NCBI RefSeq assembly: GCF_003568665.1
Contig: NZ_QXMH01000002.1
Coordinates: forward strand, 682,001 to 746,000
Origin: Chitinophaga alhagiae
GTDB lineage: Bacteria; Bacteroidota; Bacteroidia; Chitinophagales; Chitinophagaceae
Length of the DNA: 64,000 nt
Direction: 5' to 3'
Shown here one piece after another: positions 9,022 to 17,333 of the stretch. Within the stretch, counting starts at the first letter, position 1. The number at the start of each line of letters is the position of its first letter. A program made the translations under genes and the position numbers. The notes below the pieces were generated by a model, which was given only the letters and a program-made list of their open reading frames with translations, did no database searches and was not told the DNA's origin.

Positions 9022-9621
9022 ATGGAAGTTTATTATACGATAGAAAAAAAGGCAGTAGCAGAGTTTAAGGACAGAGGCAGTAAATTCCTCGCATATGCAT
9101 ACCCCGTAAAAACCACCGATGAGGTAAAAGAATGTTTGCAGGAGGTAAAAAAAGAGCATCCCAAAGCCACGCACCACTGTTATGCATACCGCCTGGGCAC
9201 AGACGGGCTGCAGTTCCGCGCGGTAGATGACGGGGAGCCTTCCGGCTCCGCCGGCAAGCCCATACTTGGACAAATAGACAGTAAACAACTCACGGACGCG
9301 CTGGTGGTAGTGGTGCGTTACTTTGGCGGCACCCTGCTGGGCGTACCAGGGCTTATCAACGCGTATAAAATGTCTTGCGCGCTGGTATTGCAGCTCATAC
9401 CCGCCGTGCAAAAAAATGTGGAAGCGCGGTACAAACTGTCTTTTGACTATACCATCCTGAACGATGTGATGATGGTGGTGAAACAAAATAACTGCACGGT
9501 GTTGCAGCAAGACCTCCAGTTGTTCTGCAGTATGGAGATAGGTATTCCCAAAGCCAGCCTTGACCTGTGTTTGCTGCGTTTGAAAGACATCTATAACCTG
9601 GACGTTAGCCCTGCTTCATAA
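9022..9621 (+). CDS. YigZ/IMPACT family protein (UPF0029)
   Basis: A 199-residue protein with the family core SKFLAYAYPV, HHCYAYRLG, DDGEPSGSAGKPIL and VVVVRYFGGTLLGVPGLINAY (residues about 20-120), then a smaller C-terminal ferredoxin-like domain. The IMPACT family is structurally linked to ribosomal and translation-factor domains, but the molecular role in bacteria is not established. It overlaps the convergent lipoprotein gene by 17 bases at its 3' end and follows ribD closely. Confidence 0.9.
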   Translation: MEVYYTIEKKAVAEFKDRGSKFLAYAYPVKTTDEVKECLQEVKKEHPKATHHCYAYRLGTDGLQFRAVDDGEPSGSAGKPILGQIDSKQLTDALVVVVRYFGGTLLGVPGLINAYKMSCALVLQLIPAVQKNVEARYKLSFDYTILNDVMMVVKQNNCTVLQQDLQLFCSMEIGIPKASLDLCLLRLKDIYNLDVSPAS

Positions 9622-10846
9622 TATCCGCCAGTGTAACGCCGAACAATTTTTTCACTACCGGCGCCAGGCGTTTTTCTTCTCCCTGCAAGTGAATGGTGCG
9701 GTGGTAATGCTCCAGCGCGGCGCCCGGTTTAAGGCCAGCGGCGGGAGAGGAGCTTTCCAGTTCAAAAAAGCGGCCTAATTGCGGCTGGCCTTCGGCGGGA
9801 GGCCCATCGTTATAGGCATTCAGTGCATCACCGCCAAAGGGGGCGGCAGCGGGGTCCCAAGCGGCATTTACATACCGTTGGGTACTGCGGGGCAGGGTAA
9901 ACTGTACAATGGTGAGCACTTTGTGCTCCGCATCGTAACTGCCCAGGTAATTGTAACAGTCTGCTTGTTTCACGCCTATCTTACTGCGGTATTTGGCATC
10001 TGCCCTGAAATAGGCGATCTTGTTCCTGCTATTGATCACCAGCCGGTTGCCCGGCACCTTTCCGAAATAGGCATCGTTTACCGTGCGGTTATTGCGCAAG
10101 GGCACCATTACCGTGCTTTGGGCGCCTGCCGGGAACATGCCCAATATCCAGATGGACGGCATGCCATAGGCTGTGTCCCACTTCTGTTTACCGTTGTTGA
10201 TGATAGTATTGGCCGAGTGGAAGGCCACGGCATGAATGCTTTTGTGGAGGTCAAGGCCCAGGTAGTTGCGGATGTCTCTGCGGGCAATCAGCGTAATGGT
10301 ACGGCGTGTTTTAATGTTGAACACATGCCCCTTGTAGTTGGTGAGCTGCATGTCTTTTTCAAAGGAAACAGCCGCTTTGCTTTGCTGGATGATGTTGAAA
10401 GGTTCGGTGTCAATAGGGGCGGGCACTTGCCAGCGGCTGATGTCAAATGTATCTCCAGGAGCAAAATAAAAGCTGTTGCGGCTGCCTTCCGGGCCCAGCC
10501 AGAAGCGGTCTTCCCCGCCATAGGCATTGATATGCGGCTGCACCTTGCCGCCAGCTATCAGGCTATGGTTGAGCCAGCCCAGGCTCCGCCCTTCGTTGCC
10601 GGACACCGTACTGGTCATTACCCGGCCCTGCCATGCGGGCACAATGGCAATAGCCGACTGGCTCGTACTGTCTTTCAGTACAATGGTGCTCACATGCTCC
10701 TGCAAAAAGGCTACATCAGCACCAAAATTTTCCGGTATTGAAATAGATGGCTGTTGACCGGCCTGCGGTTGTTGCTGTTGCCGCTGGTGTTGGCCGGTGC
10801 CGCAGGCTGCCAGCAGCAGAACGCCGCAGGCCAGGTAATTTCTCAT
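9605..10846 (-). CDS. Lipoprotein of unknown function, resembling the DUF6786 family
   Basis: About 413 residues from the ATG giving MRNYLACGVLLLAACG, which has a clear lipobox (LLAAC). A glutamine-rich spacer follows. The body is rich in beta-strand patterns, with motifs AYGGEDRFWLGPEGSRNSFY, DRFW and QFTLPRSTQRYVNAAWDP. These recall uncharacterised Bacteroidota lipoproteins of the DUF6786 type (from memory, not searched). The YGGEDRFWLGPEG segment is reminiscent of mutarotase-like carbohydrate-binding folds. An upstream ATG seven codons earlier exists, but a TATACTTG box at 10882-10889 would put the start site too close to it. The function is unknown. Confidence 0.7.
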   Translation of the reverse strand: MRNYLACGVLLLAACGTGQHQRQQQQPQAGQQPSISIPENFGADVAFLQEHVSTIVLKDSTSQSAIAIVPAWQGRVMTSTVSGNEGRSLGWLNHSLIAGGKVQPHINAYGGEDRFWLGPEGSRNSFYFAPGDTFDISRWQVPAPIDTEPFNIIQQSKAAVSFEKDMQLTNYKGHVFNIKTRRTITLIARRDIRNYLGLDLHKSIHAVAFHSANTIINNGKQKWDTAYGMPSIWILGMFPAGAQSTVMVPLRNNRTVNDAYFGKVPGNRLVINSRNKIAYFRADAKYRSKIGVKQADCYNYLGSYDAEHKVLTIVQFTLPRSTQRYVNAAWDPAAAPFGGDALNAYNDGPPAEGQPQLGRFFELESSSPAAGLKPGAALEHYHRTIHLQGEEKRLAPVVKKLFGVTLADIMKQG

Positions 10847-10981
10847 GATATGGCGGAATAGTTCCATGCTTGAATAATTTACAAGTATAAAACATTAATT
10901 CCTTTAACAAGCGTATAATTGCGGCTGCCAGCGCGGTTTTGCAGGATCGTTCCGGATTTTTTGCAGAGGGGTAAAAAATTA

Positions 10982-11012
10982 TTTGCTGATTTGAATCTGT
11001 TTCCTATTTTTG
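10982..11012 (+). promoter_or_regulatory. Housekeeping promoter of tRNA-Gly
   Basis: TTTG at 10982, exactly 19 bases, then TATTTTTG at 11005-11012. This is a perfect match to the Bacteroidota TTTG/TAnnTTTG consensus, 20 bases before the tRNA. Confidence 0.85.
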
Positions 11013-11031
11013 CAATCCCAAAACGGCAAAT

Positions 11032-11104
<73 letters not shown>

Positions 11105-11117
11105 CAGAAAATAAAAA

Positions 11118-11146
11118 AGCCTGGTTGTATCAACCGGGCTTTTTTG
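11118..11146 (+). terminator. Intrinsic terminator of tRNA-Gly
   Basis: The stem AGCCTGGTTG/CAACCGGGCT with loop TAT is followed by six Ts, 14 bases after the tRNA. Confidence 0.9.
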
Positions 11147-11248
11147 TTTTGGCGAAGCCCTGGATTCCTCTCAATGTGGCTCATCAGCAAACCGGCATCC
11201 TGCCTAAAAAATGGAAACCGCATCACAAATAAAATCTTAGCTTGCAAT

Positions 11249-11353
11249 TGTAAAGCGATATTCGTGGTAATCCAGTTACCTGTAAAGCGAAAAACGTGTT
11301 TAACGACAATGCTGTCAAGCGAAACCTGTAACTAACACCTAACCCCTGTAAAG
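11249..11353. repeat. Direct repeats of TGTAAAGCGA at 32-base spacing
   Basis: TGTAAAGCGA occurs at 11249 and 11281, TGTCAAGCGA at 11313, and a partial copy TGTAAAG at 11347. The first three are spaced exactly 32 bases apart, close to three helical turns. No convincing reading frame crosses the stretch. It leads directly into the 11-bp repeat block. I do not recognise the element. Confidence 0.75.
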
Positions 11354-11364
11354 TTTTTTCAGTA

Positions 11365-11605
11365 TAAGACAGTAATAAGACAGAAACAGGCTTATCGCCT
11401 TTTTGTCGCCTTGTTATCGGCTTGGATCCCCGGGCTTATCGGCTTCTTGTCGCCTTGTTATCGGCTTGGAACCCCCGGTTTCCTCTCATTGCAACGTACA
11501 AAGACCTAGATTGACCGAGGTTTGACCGAGTTTAGACCTAAGCTAGACCTTGTTCCTACCCAGACCTCCCTGGGGCACACCTAGATAGCACCTAGATCAG
11601 ACCCC
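11365..11605. repeat. Non-coding block of 11-bp-phased direct repeats
   Basis: Several different words recur every 11 bases. TAAGACAG is at 11365 and 11376. From 11391 to 11478 there are eight contiguous 11-base units: three of the form NTTRTCGSCTT, then GGATCCCCGGG, and the same four again (ending GGAACCCCCGG), giving a 44-bp tandem duplication. GACC-starting units begin at 11503, 11513, 11524, 11535 and 11546. CACCTAGAT is at 11578 and 11589. No gene, tRNA or insertion-sequence end is visible here. This block accounts for most of the 0.5-kb gap after tRNA-Gly. Confidence 0.85.
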
Positions 11606-11653
11606 CATTCCCAACACTTCCAGGCCTCCTTTCCGGCCATGGGGGGCAAGAAA

Positions 11654-11679
11654 AAGCCGCACCTGGTCAGGTGCGGCTT
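11654..11679. terminator. Perfect hairpin, probable terminator
   Basis: An uninterrupted 11-bp stem AAGCCGCACCT/AGGTGCGGCTT with loop GGTC and A-rich flanks on its left side. It lies 25 bases beyond the stop of the minus-strand small membrane protein gene, for which the run of A at 11651 supplies the terminator U tract. Confidence 0.8.
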
Positions 11680-11704
11680 CTTAATGTCGTATCAGGATAA
11701 TTAT

Positions 11705-11899
11705 TTATTTGTATTTCGGCTCATACAGGCTGCTTTCCGGAACGCTCACTTTCGGTTTTTTGTAACGATGTTCGTAAAGTTTATAACAGCCACCCAGGAA
11801 AAATGCCAGAACGCAGGCCAGCTTTAAATAAAAAAGGAAACGGGAGGAAGAGACCCAGTCGCGGGTAAAATCGTTCTTATTTTCAACTGTATGATCCAT
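11705..11899 (-). CDS. Small membrane protein of unknown function
   Basis: A 64-residue protein with an acidic N-terminus (MDHTVENKNDFTRDW), a single hydrophobic helix (about 20-40, RFLFYLKLACVLAFFLGGCYK) and a lysine-rich tail. The frame sits neatly between the hairpin downstream and the glycosyltransferase gene, and has a plausible start codon. Its presence in an otherwise well-packed region supports it as a real gene. I do not recognise a family. It could be a single-pass inner-membrane protein with the basic tail in the cytoplasm. Confidence 0.55.
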   Translation of the reverse strand: MDHTVENKNDFTRDWVSSSRFLFYLKLACVLAFFLGGCYKLYEHRYKKPKVSVPESSLYEPKYK

Positions 11900-11958
11900 A
11901 TTGATTTTTTTCGCTCCGCAAACTTACAAAGGAAATTTACAAAGTCCAAATATGAGAT

Positions 11959-13056
11959 TTATTTCTTCTTTGGCCGCCACAGTTCGCGGAAAGTCTTTTT
12001 ATGCAGGAAATAATAGCGCCAGATCATGATGCCGTGAAACACGCCCTGCAGGTCGTAGAGCCGTTTGCGGGGGAGGGTGTCCGGGAGTTTCTTTTCTTCC
12101 GTGCGCCGCCACCTGTAATAGTCGCGGTACGCCCTGAAAATGGCCATCATATCTTTCGGCTTGCCGGAAACCAGGCTTTTAACGGCCGCCAGGAGGTCCA
12201 GCACGAAGCGTTGCGATAAAATGATCCACTGCTCTTTGAAATGCAGGTTTTTGCGGAGCATGATGAGGTTGTTGCGGAAGTTGAGGTACAACTTGCGCGG
12301 GTTGCCCTGCGGCAGGCTGCCGCCGCCTACATGATACACTACGGAGCCGGGGCAGTAGGAAATACGGTAGCCGGCCCGCTGCAGCCGCCAGCAGAGGTCT
12401 ACTTCCTCCATATGGGCAAAAAAGAAGGGATCAAAGCCGCCTGCTTCAAAAAAGCAGCGGGAACGGATGAAGAGGGCGGCCCCTGTGGCCCAGAAAATAT
12501 CTTGTGCGTTGTCATACTGCCCCCGGTCCGTTTCCGTGGTATACAAGATGCGGCCGCGGCAGAAGGTGTAACCGAGAATGTCCATCCAGCCGCCCGCCGC
12601 CCCGGCATACTCAAACTCTTCCCTGTTATGGTACGCCCGCAGCTTTGGCTGGCAGGCCGCTATAGAGGGGTCTTGCTCCATCTGCTCAATAACCGGGGTG
12701 ATCCAGCCGGGCTCTACCTCCACATCCTGGTTGAGCAGCACAAAAATGTCTGCCTCCACCTGCCGGAGGGCCTCGTTATAGCCCCCCGCAAAGCCAGCGT
12801 TGCTGGCGTTCCGGATAATGCGTACCTGGGGAAAGGCCGAGGCTACATAGGCCAGGCTATCATCAGTAGAAGCATTGTCTGCCACGTAAATGCTGAGGTT
12901 GCCGTAACGGGAGGCGCACACGGAGGGGAGAAAGCGTTCCAGAAAAGCTTTTCCGTTCCAGTTCAGAATAACCACCGCTACCGAAGGCAATACCGTCAAA
13001 AGACATTCGTTTAATCCGTGACAAAAATGTTTTTTAGCGTTGCAAATATGCAACAA
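11959..13056 (-). CDS. Glycosyltransferase family 2
   Basis: A 365-residue protein with a GT-A fold: VAVVILNWNGKAFLERFLPS, ADNASTDDS, NAGFAGGYNEAL, and the DXD-like VLLNQDVEVEPGW. The acceptor-side motifs FWATGAALFIRSRCF and FFAHMEEVDLCWRLQRAGY follow. These are typical of rhamnosyl- or other sugar-transferases acting on surface polysaccharide. The C-terminal 100 residues are basic and probably lie against the membrane. The start is uncertain. The ATG used adds about 22 residues before the conserved core, and a TTG at 12999 would give a more usual N-terminus. No polysaccharide operon surrounds it. Confidence 0.87.
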   Translation of the reverse strand: MLHICNAKKHFCHGLNECLLTVLPSVAVVILNWNGKAFLERFLPSVCASRYGNLSIYVADNASTDDSLAYVASAFPQVRIIRNASNAGFAGGYNEALRQVEADIFVLLNQDVEVEPGWITPVIEQMEQDPSIAACQPKLRAYHNREEFEYAGAAGGWMDILGYTFCRGRILYTTETDRGQYDNAQDIFWATGAALFIRSRCFFEAGGFDPFFFAHMEEVDLCWRLQRAGYRISYCPGSVVYHVGGGSLPQGNPRKLYLNFRNNLIMLRKNLHFKEQWIILSQRFVLDLLAAVKSLVSGKPKDMMAIFRAYRDYYRWRRTEEKKLPDTLPRKRLYDLQGVFHGIMIWRYYFLHKKTFRELWRPKKK

Positions 13057-13109
13057 AGCCTCCGAATATTATTAATTTAGTTGATAGTTAACAGCCGGGC
13101 GCTCCGGAT

Positions 13110-14273
13110 GTGGCTTTATTAAAACAGCAGATGTTTAAACAGTATATTGGCTGGAGGTTTACACTGGTAGCGGTGGCCGTGGTAATCATTGTGGCCACCA
13201 TCTGGTTCGTGAACAACCTGTCTGAGAAGATCCAGCACGAAGAAACCAAGAATGTGGCCACCTGGGTGGAAGCCAACCGGGAACTGCTGCAGGCCCCTGA
13301 AGATGCCAACCTGAACCTGGCAGTGTCTATCATTACCACCAATACCACCATTCCCCTCATATTGACGGACGATCATGGCAAGATCATTGACCATCGCAAC
13401 CTGGACTCCGCGGAGGTGTCCAGGAGCCCCCAGTACCTCAACAAACAGCTGGCCAATTTCAAAAAGCAGCATCCGCCGTTCATTATGGCCATAGATGCCA
13501 AAACCAACAACTATATCTACTACGGGGATTCCCTCATCCTGAAGCAGGTGCGGTACTATCCTTACATCCAGCTGCTGGTGGTGGCCCTGTTCATTGGTGT
13601 GGTGCTGTTTGCCCTGTCTTCTACCAACCGGGCCACGCAAAATCAGGTGTGGGTGGGCCTGGCCAAGGAAACGGCCCACCAGTTGGGCACTCCGCTTTCT
13701 TCCATGGAGGCCTGGCTGGAAATATTGCGGGAAAACAATGAGAACCTGCCGCTGGTAACGGAGCTGGCCAAAGACGTAGACCGCCTGAAGCTCATCACGG
13801 ACCGTTTCTCGAAAATAGGCAGCGTGCCCCACCTGGAAGAGCGTAACCTGGTGTCGCAGGTGGAAAATATGGTGGCCTACATCCGCAAGCGGGCCCCGCA
13901 AAAAGTATCCTTTTCCCTGCACAGTACCGAGCCGGAAGTGATGGCCATGATCTCGCCGCCGCTGTTTGACTGGGTGCTGGAAAACCTGCTGAAAAATGCC
14001 CTGGATGCTATGGAAGGCACCGGGGAGATCTCCGTGGTGATCGAAAATCATACCGCCCATATCGTAATTGATGTAACGGATACAGGAAAGGGGGTGCCCA
14101 AGGGGCTGCACGACAAGATATTTACCCCCGGTTTCAGCACCAAGAAACGGGGCTGGGGACTGGGGCTTTCGCTGGCCAAACGTATCATCCAGGATTACCA
14201 TAAAGGCCGCCTGACGGTGAAATGGTCGGAGCCGAACAAGGGCACCACCTTCCGGATCTGGCTCCGTAAATAA
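13110..14273 (+). CDS. Orphan sensor histidine kinase
   Basis: About 387 residues from a GTG start; an ATG at 13131 would remove seven. Two transmembrane helices (about 15-34 and 150-172) flank a periplasmic sensor of about 115 residues. The H-box LAKETAHQLGTPLSSMEAW places the phospho-acceptor at His190. The ATPase domain has the N-box NLLKNALDAM, G1 DTGKGVP and G2 GWGLGLSLAK. The H-box is the HQLGTPLS variant common in Bacteroidota rather than HELRTPL. No response regulator is adjacent, so the partner is unknown. It is divergent from the glycosyltransferase gene and followed by tRNA-Leu. Confidence 0.9.
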   Translation: MALLKQQMFKQYIGWRFTLVAVAVVIIVATIWFVNNLSEKIQHEETKNVATWVEANRELLQAPEDANLNLAVSIITTNTTIPLILTDDHGKIIDHRNLDSAEVSRSPQYLNKQLANFKKQHPPFIMAIDAKTNNYIYYGDSLILKQVRYYPYIQLLVVALFIGVVLFALSSTNRATQNQVWVGLAKETAHQLGTPLSSMEAWLEILRENNENLPLVTELAKDVDRLKLITDRFSKIGSVPHLEERNLVSQVENMVAYIRKRAPQKVSFSLHSTEPEVMAMISPPLFDWVLENLLKNALDAMEGTGEISVVIENHTAHIVIDVTDTGKGVPKGLHDKIFTPGFSTKKRGWGLGLSLAKRIIQDYHKGRLTVKWSEPNKGTTFRIWLRK

Positions 14274-14279
14274 AATATA

Positions 14280-14310
14280 TTTGCTTGTTTGCAAAAAGGA
14301 TTTATTTTTG
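14280..14310 (+). promoter_or_regulatory. Housekeeping promoter of tRNA-Leu
   Basis: TTTG at 14280-14283, 19 bases, then TATTTTTG at 14303-14310. This matches the tRNA-Gly promoter element for element and lies 15 bases before the tRNA. Confidence 0.85.
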
Positions 14311-14325
14311 CACACCTTATCACCC

Positions 14326-14409
14326 GCGGAGGTGGCGAAATTGGTAGACGCGCTACTTTGAGGTGGTAGTGCCTGAAAGGGCTTGGGAGTTCGAATCTCC
14401 TCCTCCGCA
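14326..14409 (+). tRNA. tRNA-Leu (anticodon GAG)
   Basis: An 84-base class II tRNA. The acceptor arm is GCGGAGG/CCTCCGC with discriminator A. The anticodon loop TTGAGGT lies in the arm CTACT/GGTAG and reads GAG. There is a long variable arm (TGCCTGAAAGGGCT region), and the T-loop is TTCGAAT. CCA is not encoded. Confidence 0.96.
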
Positions 14410-14412
14410 CAT

Positions 14413-14456
14413 ACGAGACAAATGAGGAAAATCCTTGTTTGTCTCGTTTTCTTTTT
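14413..14456 (+). terminator. Terminator of tRNA-Leu
   Basis: ACGAGACAAA pairs with TTTGTCTCGT around an inner AGGA/TCCT stem, followed by TTTTCTTTTT. Confidence 0.88.
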
Positions 14457-14588
14457 AGCGGCGCTCCTTATCCTGGTGTATATCAGCCGAATGGCCCCAT
14501 TCACGCTTTTAATTCGAAAATTTCGTCCGTCAAAAAGTCAACTTTTCGGGATAAGCCGGACTGAATTATTTAATCTGTTAATATAGTT

Positions 14589-15956
14589 ATGAAGGCTAAT
14601 AGTATGTTCAGACTTACCTGTTTAAAGAGATCCAGCAGCACAATGCCAGTATGGCTGTTTATATGTATCCTTTCTCAATTTAATTTTTCATGCAACACAC
14701 ATACGGGTCCGGAAAGTTCGCGGATCGCTCCTGAAGATCTGCTTCATGACTTTGCTATCATCACCAGGCTGATCGAGTCCAGTTCCCCTTATCCATTTTA
14801 TATGACAGAACGTGGGGGGTATGACTCCCTTAAAGCGAGCATAAAGGAATGGTTTAAAGATTCATTGACCAAAGAAGAATTTTTTTATGCAGTATATCCA
14901 TTGGTTAAGTCTTTAAAGAACCCACACTATAGTATTGCTCCTGTAATGACCCATACAGACTCTTTGGAGAGCAGGTATTTCCCATTTTCTGTATTTATAG
15001 AGAATGACAGCCTGTTTATCGATGAAAACTTTGGCAATGAGGCAGGCCAGGACCTGCACGGGAAATATGTTTCCAGTATCAATGGACAGAAAACATACGA
15101 TATTCTTTCACAGTTGCATCAAGGTGTGTCTTATGCAGCCACTGAAATTTCTTATATAAATTATACACTGGAATCGTCGTTTGGAAAGCAATTACATACA
15201 TTATTGGGGATGAGCGGGCAATTTAATATCGAAATTGAGGGACATATGCACACTTATGGCGGGGTCCGAATTAATTTACTGAAAAAAAAGGATGTCAGGA
15301 GTGCTATATATGATAGTATTATTCATGCTAATGAAAAGCAGATCGGATATCTGAAGATTCACAATTTGAATCCCAATAACGCTAAAGAATGGGATGTAAA
15401 GTTGCCTGCTTTTTTTCGAAAATTGAGCCTGTTAAAAGTCCGGAAGCTGGTCATTGACATGCGTGATAATTTTGGAGGAAGTTCGGCGCTCACCCGAAAG
15501 TTGATGAACTATATAGCTCCTGATAAATATTCATTAGGGGATGAAGCGAGGTATTCAAAAGATGCTGAAATTGCATACGAGCCGTCTCCGCTTAGTACTC
15601 CAAAGAATGTTCCGGACAAGTTCGCCGGGGAATGTATCCTGCTTGTAAATGCGGGTACATTTTCCAGCGCACATATGTTTTTCTGCGGGTTTAAACATTA
15701 TAAAATGGGTGTTACAGCTGGTGAGCCTGGAATAGAGCGCTTCCTGATTTCCGGGGAACTTAAAGAAATGGAACTTGAACGAACTAAATGCAAGTTTTAC
15801 TATCCAACAAGCAACTTCGTTCTTCCCGGATTTTCCGGGACAATAAAAGCGCCAGTTATGCCCGATATTGTTATTCCAAGATTATTGCATGATCGGATTA
15901 ATCAGCGTGATGGACAATTGGATAGTATAATATCTCTTGTTGATTTAAAATGGTAA
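14589..15956 (+). CDS. S41-family peptidase-like lipoprotein
   Basis: A 455-residue protein with a lipoprotein signal (hydrophobic 20-33, lipobox-like FNFSC at Cys35). The C-terminal half matches the tail-specific (S41) protease core: LVIDMRDNFGGSSALTRKL (about 287-305) and LLVNAGTFSSAHMF, where Ser359/360 is the candidate nucleophile. A lysine lies in HYKMG about 12 residues later. That is closer than the classical Ser-Lys spacing, so activity is not certain. No PDZ domain is obvious; a helical N-terminal domain occupies 45-115. The gene is visibly more AT-rich than its neighbours, which suggests horizontal acquisition. Confidence 0.76.
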   Translation: MKANSMFRLTCLKRSSSTMPVWLFICILSQFNFSCNTHTGPESSRIAPEDLLHDFAIITRLIESSSPYPFYMTERGGYDSLKASIKEWFKDSLTKEEFFYAVYPLVKSLKNPHYSIAPVMTHTDSLESRYFPFSVFIENDSLFIDENFGNEAGQDLHGKYVSSINGQKTYDILSQLHQGVSYAATEISYINYTLESSFGKQLHTLLGMSGQFNIEIEGHMHTYGGVRINLLKKKDVRSAIYDSIIHANEKQIGYLKIHNLNPNNAKEWDVKLPAFFRKLSLLKVRKLVIDMRDNFGGSSALTRKLMNYIAPDKYSLGDEARYSKDAEIAYEPSPLSTPKNVPDKFAGECILLVNAGTFSSAHMFFCGFKHYKMGVTAGEPGIERFLISGELKEMELERTKCKFYYPTSNFVLPGFSGTIKAPVMPDIVIPRLLHDRINQRDGQLDSIISLVDLKW

Positions 15957-16079
15957 GCGGATTCGCTAAAGACTTCAGATCGCTGGCCGTTCCTATCGCT
16001 ATGTGATCAATGTTACCAAATTTTAACTGCATGAAGGGGAATTTTGTGGAACATTATTCAATCTAAACCCAAGTACATC

Positions 16080-16529
16080 ATGCATCACGAAATTATCTCC
16101 CAATGGATGGGCAAAATGCAATTCAACTCCCTGGTCAATGGTCATACGATTGTTCTGGACGGCCCGGAAAAAGTTGGCGGCGAAGATAATGGCCCCATTC
16201 CCAAACCGCTGGTATTGACAGCGCTATCTGGCTGCACTGGCATGGACGTAGTATCGCTGCTGCGCAAGGCCCAAAAAGAAGTTAACAGCTTTGACATAAA
16301 AGTGCAGGGGCAACTGTCACAGGGCCACCCCATGCAATATACGGCCGTTCACCTCAACTATCTGTTTGAAGGCCCGGAAGCGTGGCAGGACGCGGCGTTG
16401 ACTGCCGTTACGCAATCACAGGAAAAATTCTGCGGCGTGAGCGATATGCTGAAGAAGGTTATACCCGTTACCTGGGATGTGACGTACAATGGTGTAACGA
16501 TATTTTCCAACAAGAAAACGGGAATGTGA
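16080..16529 (+). CDS. OsmC family protein
   Basis: About 149 residues from the ATG giving MHHEIISQWMGKMQF; an earlier ATG would add 12 residues with no homologous look. The OsmC fold motifs are PKPLVLTALSGCTGMDVVSLLRK, with the first redox cysteine, and QEKFCGVSDMLKK, with the second. Such proteins reduce organic hydroperoxides with the two cysteines, though some members have other roles. There is no signal peptide, so it is cytoplasmic. It is convergent with a Crp-type regulator gene 29 bases away. Confidence 0.86.
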   Translation: MHHEIISQWMGKMQFNSLVNGHTIVLDGPEKVGGEDNGPIPKPLVLTALSGCTGMDVVSLLRKAQKEVNSFDIKVQGQLSQGHPMQYTAVHLNYLFEGPEAWQDAALTAVTQSQEKFCGVSDMLKKVIPVTWDVTYNGVTIFSNKKTGM

Positions 16530-16558
16530 ATATGATCAGTTAACCGGTATTGCCCGCA

Positions 16559-17266
16559 TTACGGTCTCCGGACAATGCCGGTCTTTAATAGCAGGCTGTT
16601 ACGGTTGATGGCCAGCAGCCCTTGCTGTTCCATATTTTTCAGCAGGCGGGATACTGCCTCCCTGGTGGAATGCAGATCGTCGGCAATTTGCTGGTGGGTG
16701 ATCTGGAGTGTGCGGCTGCTGATTTTCGCAGACTGATCATGAAGGTAATTCAGTAGCCGTTCATCGAGCCTTTTGAAGACAACGCTGTCAAAAGCCTGCA
16801 GCAGATCATCGAACCGCGCGCGGTACGTATCCACAACAAACCGGCTCCAGTCATGGCTTTTCTGCATTAGCTGCTCCATCACCGGCCGGGGCAGCAAGAT
16901 GACCAGGCTATCTTCGAGCGCGGTGATCATTACGCCGCTTACTTCAGTACGCTGCGCGCATACGAAAGACATGGCACAGGCATGCCCCGGTTCAAGGTAG
17001 TACATAAATATCTCTCCTTCCGGCCCTTCGCGGTATACCTTCATATATCCCGCTCCTACCAGGATGCCGTTTTTCAGCAACTGCCCCTGACGGGTGATGG
17101 TCTCTCCTTTTTTTGCCGGCATCAGTGCCGCTCTCTGGCTGATGATGTCTTTCACCGGCGCCGGCAGCAAAGGGTAACTCCGGTTGAGCAATGTGCTGAT
17201 CTCCTGGTGCGCTGTATCCATGTTGGCCTTGGTTGTTGATGGAACACAAGTTGCAGTATCCATCAT
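16559..17266 (-). CDS. Crp/Fnr family transcriptional regulator
   Basis: A 235-residue regulator with an N-terminal cyclic-nucleotide-type beta-barrel (about 45-140, KKGETITRQGQLLKNGILVGAGYMKVY, EIFMYYLEPGHACAM), a dimerisation helix, and a C-terminal winged helix with LQITHQQIADDLHSTREAVSRLLKNME (recognition helix TREAVSRLL). There is no N-terminal cysteine cluster, so it is not an FNR-type iron-sulfur sensor. An internal ATG at residue 16 is an alternative start. The target genes are unknown; the adjacent OsmC gene is convergent, and upstream on the same strand is a response regulator gene 67 bases away. Confidence 0.88.
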   Translation of the reverse strand: MMDTATCVPSTTKANMDTAHQEISTLLNRSYPLLPAPVKDIISQRAALMPAKKGETITRQGQLLKNGILVGAGYMKVYREGPEGEIFMYYLEPGHACAMSFVCAQRTEVSGVMITALEDSLVILLPRPVMEQLMQKSHDWSRFVVDTYRARFDDLLQAFDSVVFKRLDERLLNYLHDQSAKISSRTLQITHQQIADDLHSTREAVSRLLKNMEQQGLLAINRNSLLLKTGIVRRP

Positions 17267-17333
17267 CCGCAGGAGATGACTTTATACGGGGATGGGGATG
17301 ATTGCTATCAGGTTTTTGAAAGCGGGGGGCGAT

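Noticed and set aside
9605..9621. Frameshift between the YigZ gene and the lipoprotein gene
   Set aside because: The overlap is between convergent stop codons, and both proteins end in the expected way.
10764..10800. Second cysteine-rich leader peptide near the DUF6786-like gene
   Set aside because: The TTG/TGT-rich stretch encodes the glutamine-rich spacer of the lipoprotein itself on the minus strand.
11391..11478. CRISPR-like array
   Set aside because: The units are contiguous 11-mers with no unique spacers, and no cas gene is in the window.
11249..11605. Replication origin with iterons
   Set aside because: Phased repeats recall iterons, but there are no DnaA boxes, no rep gene and no dnaA/dnaN neighbourhood.
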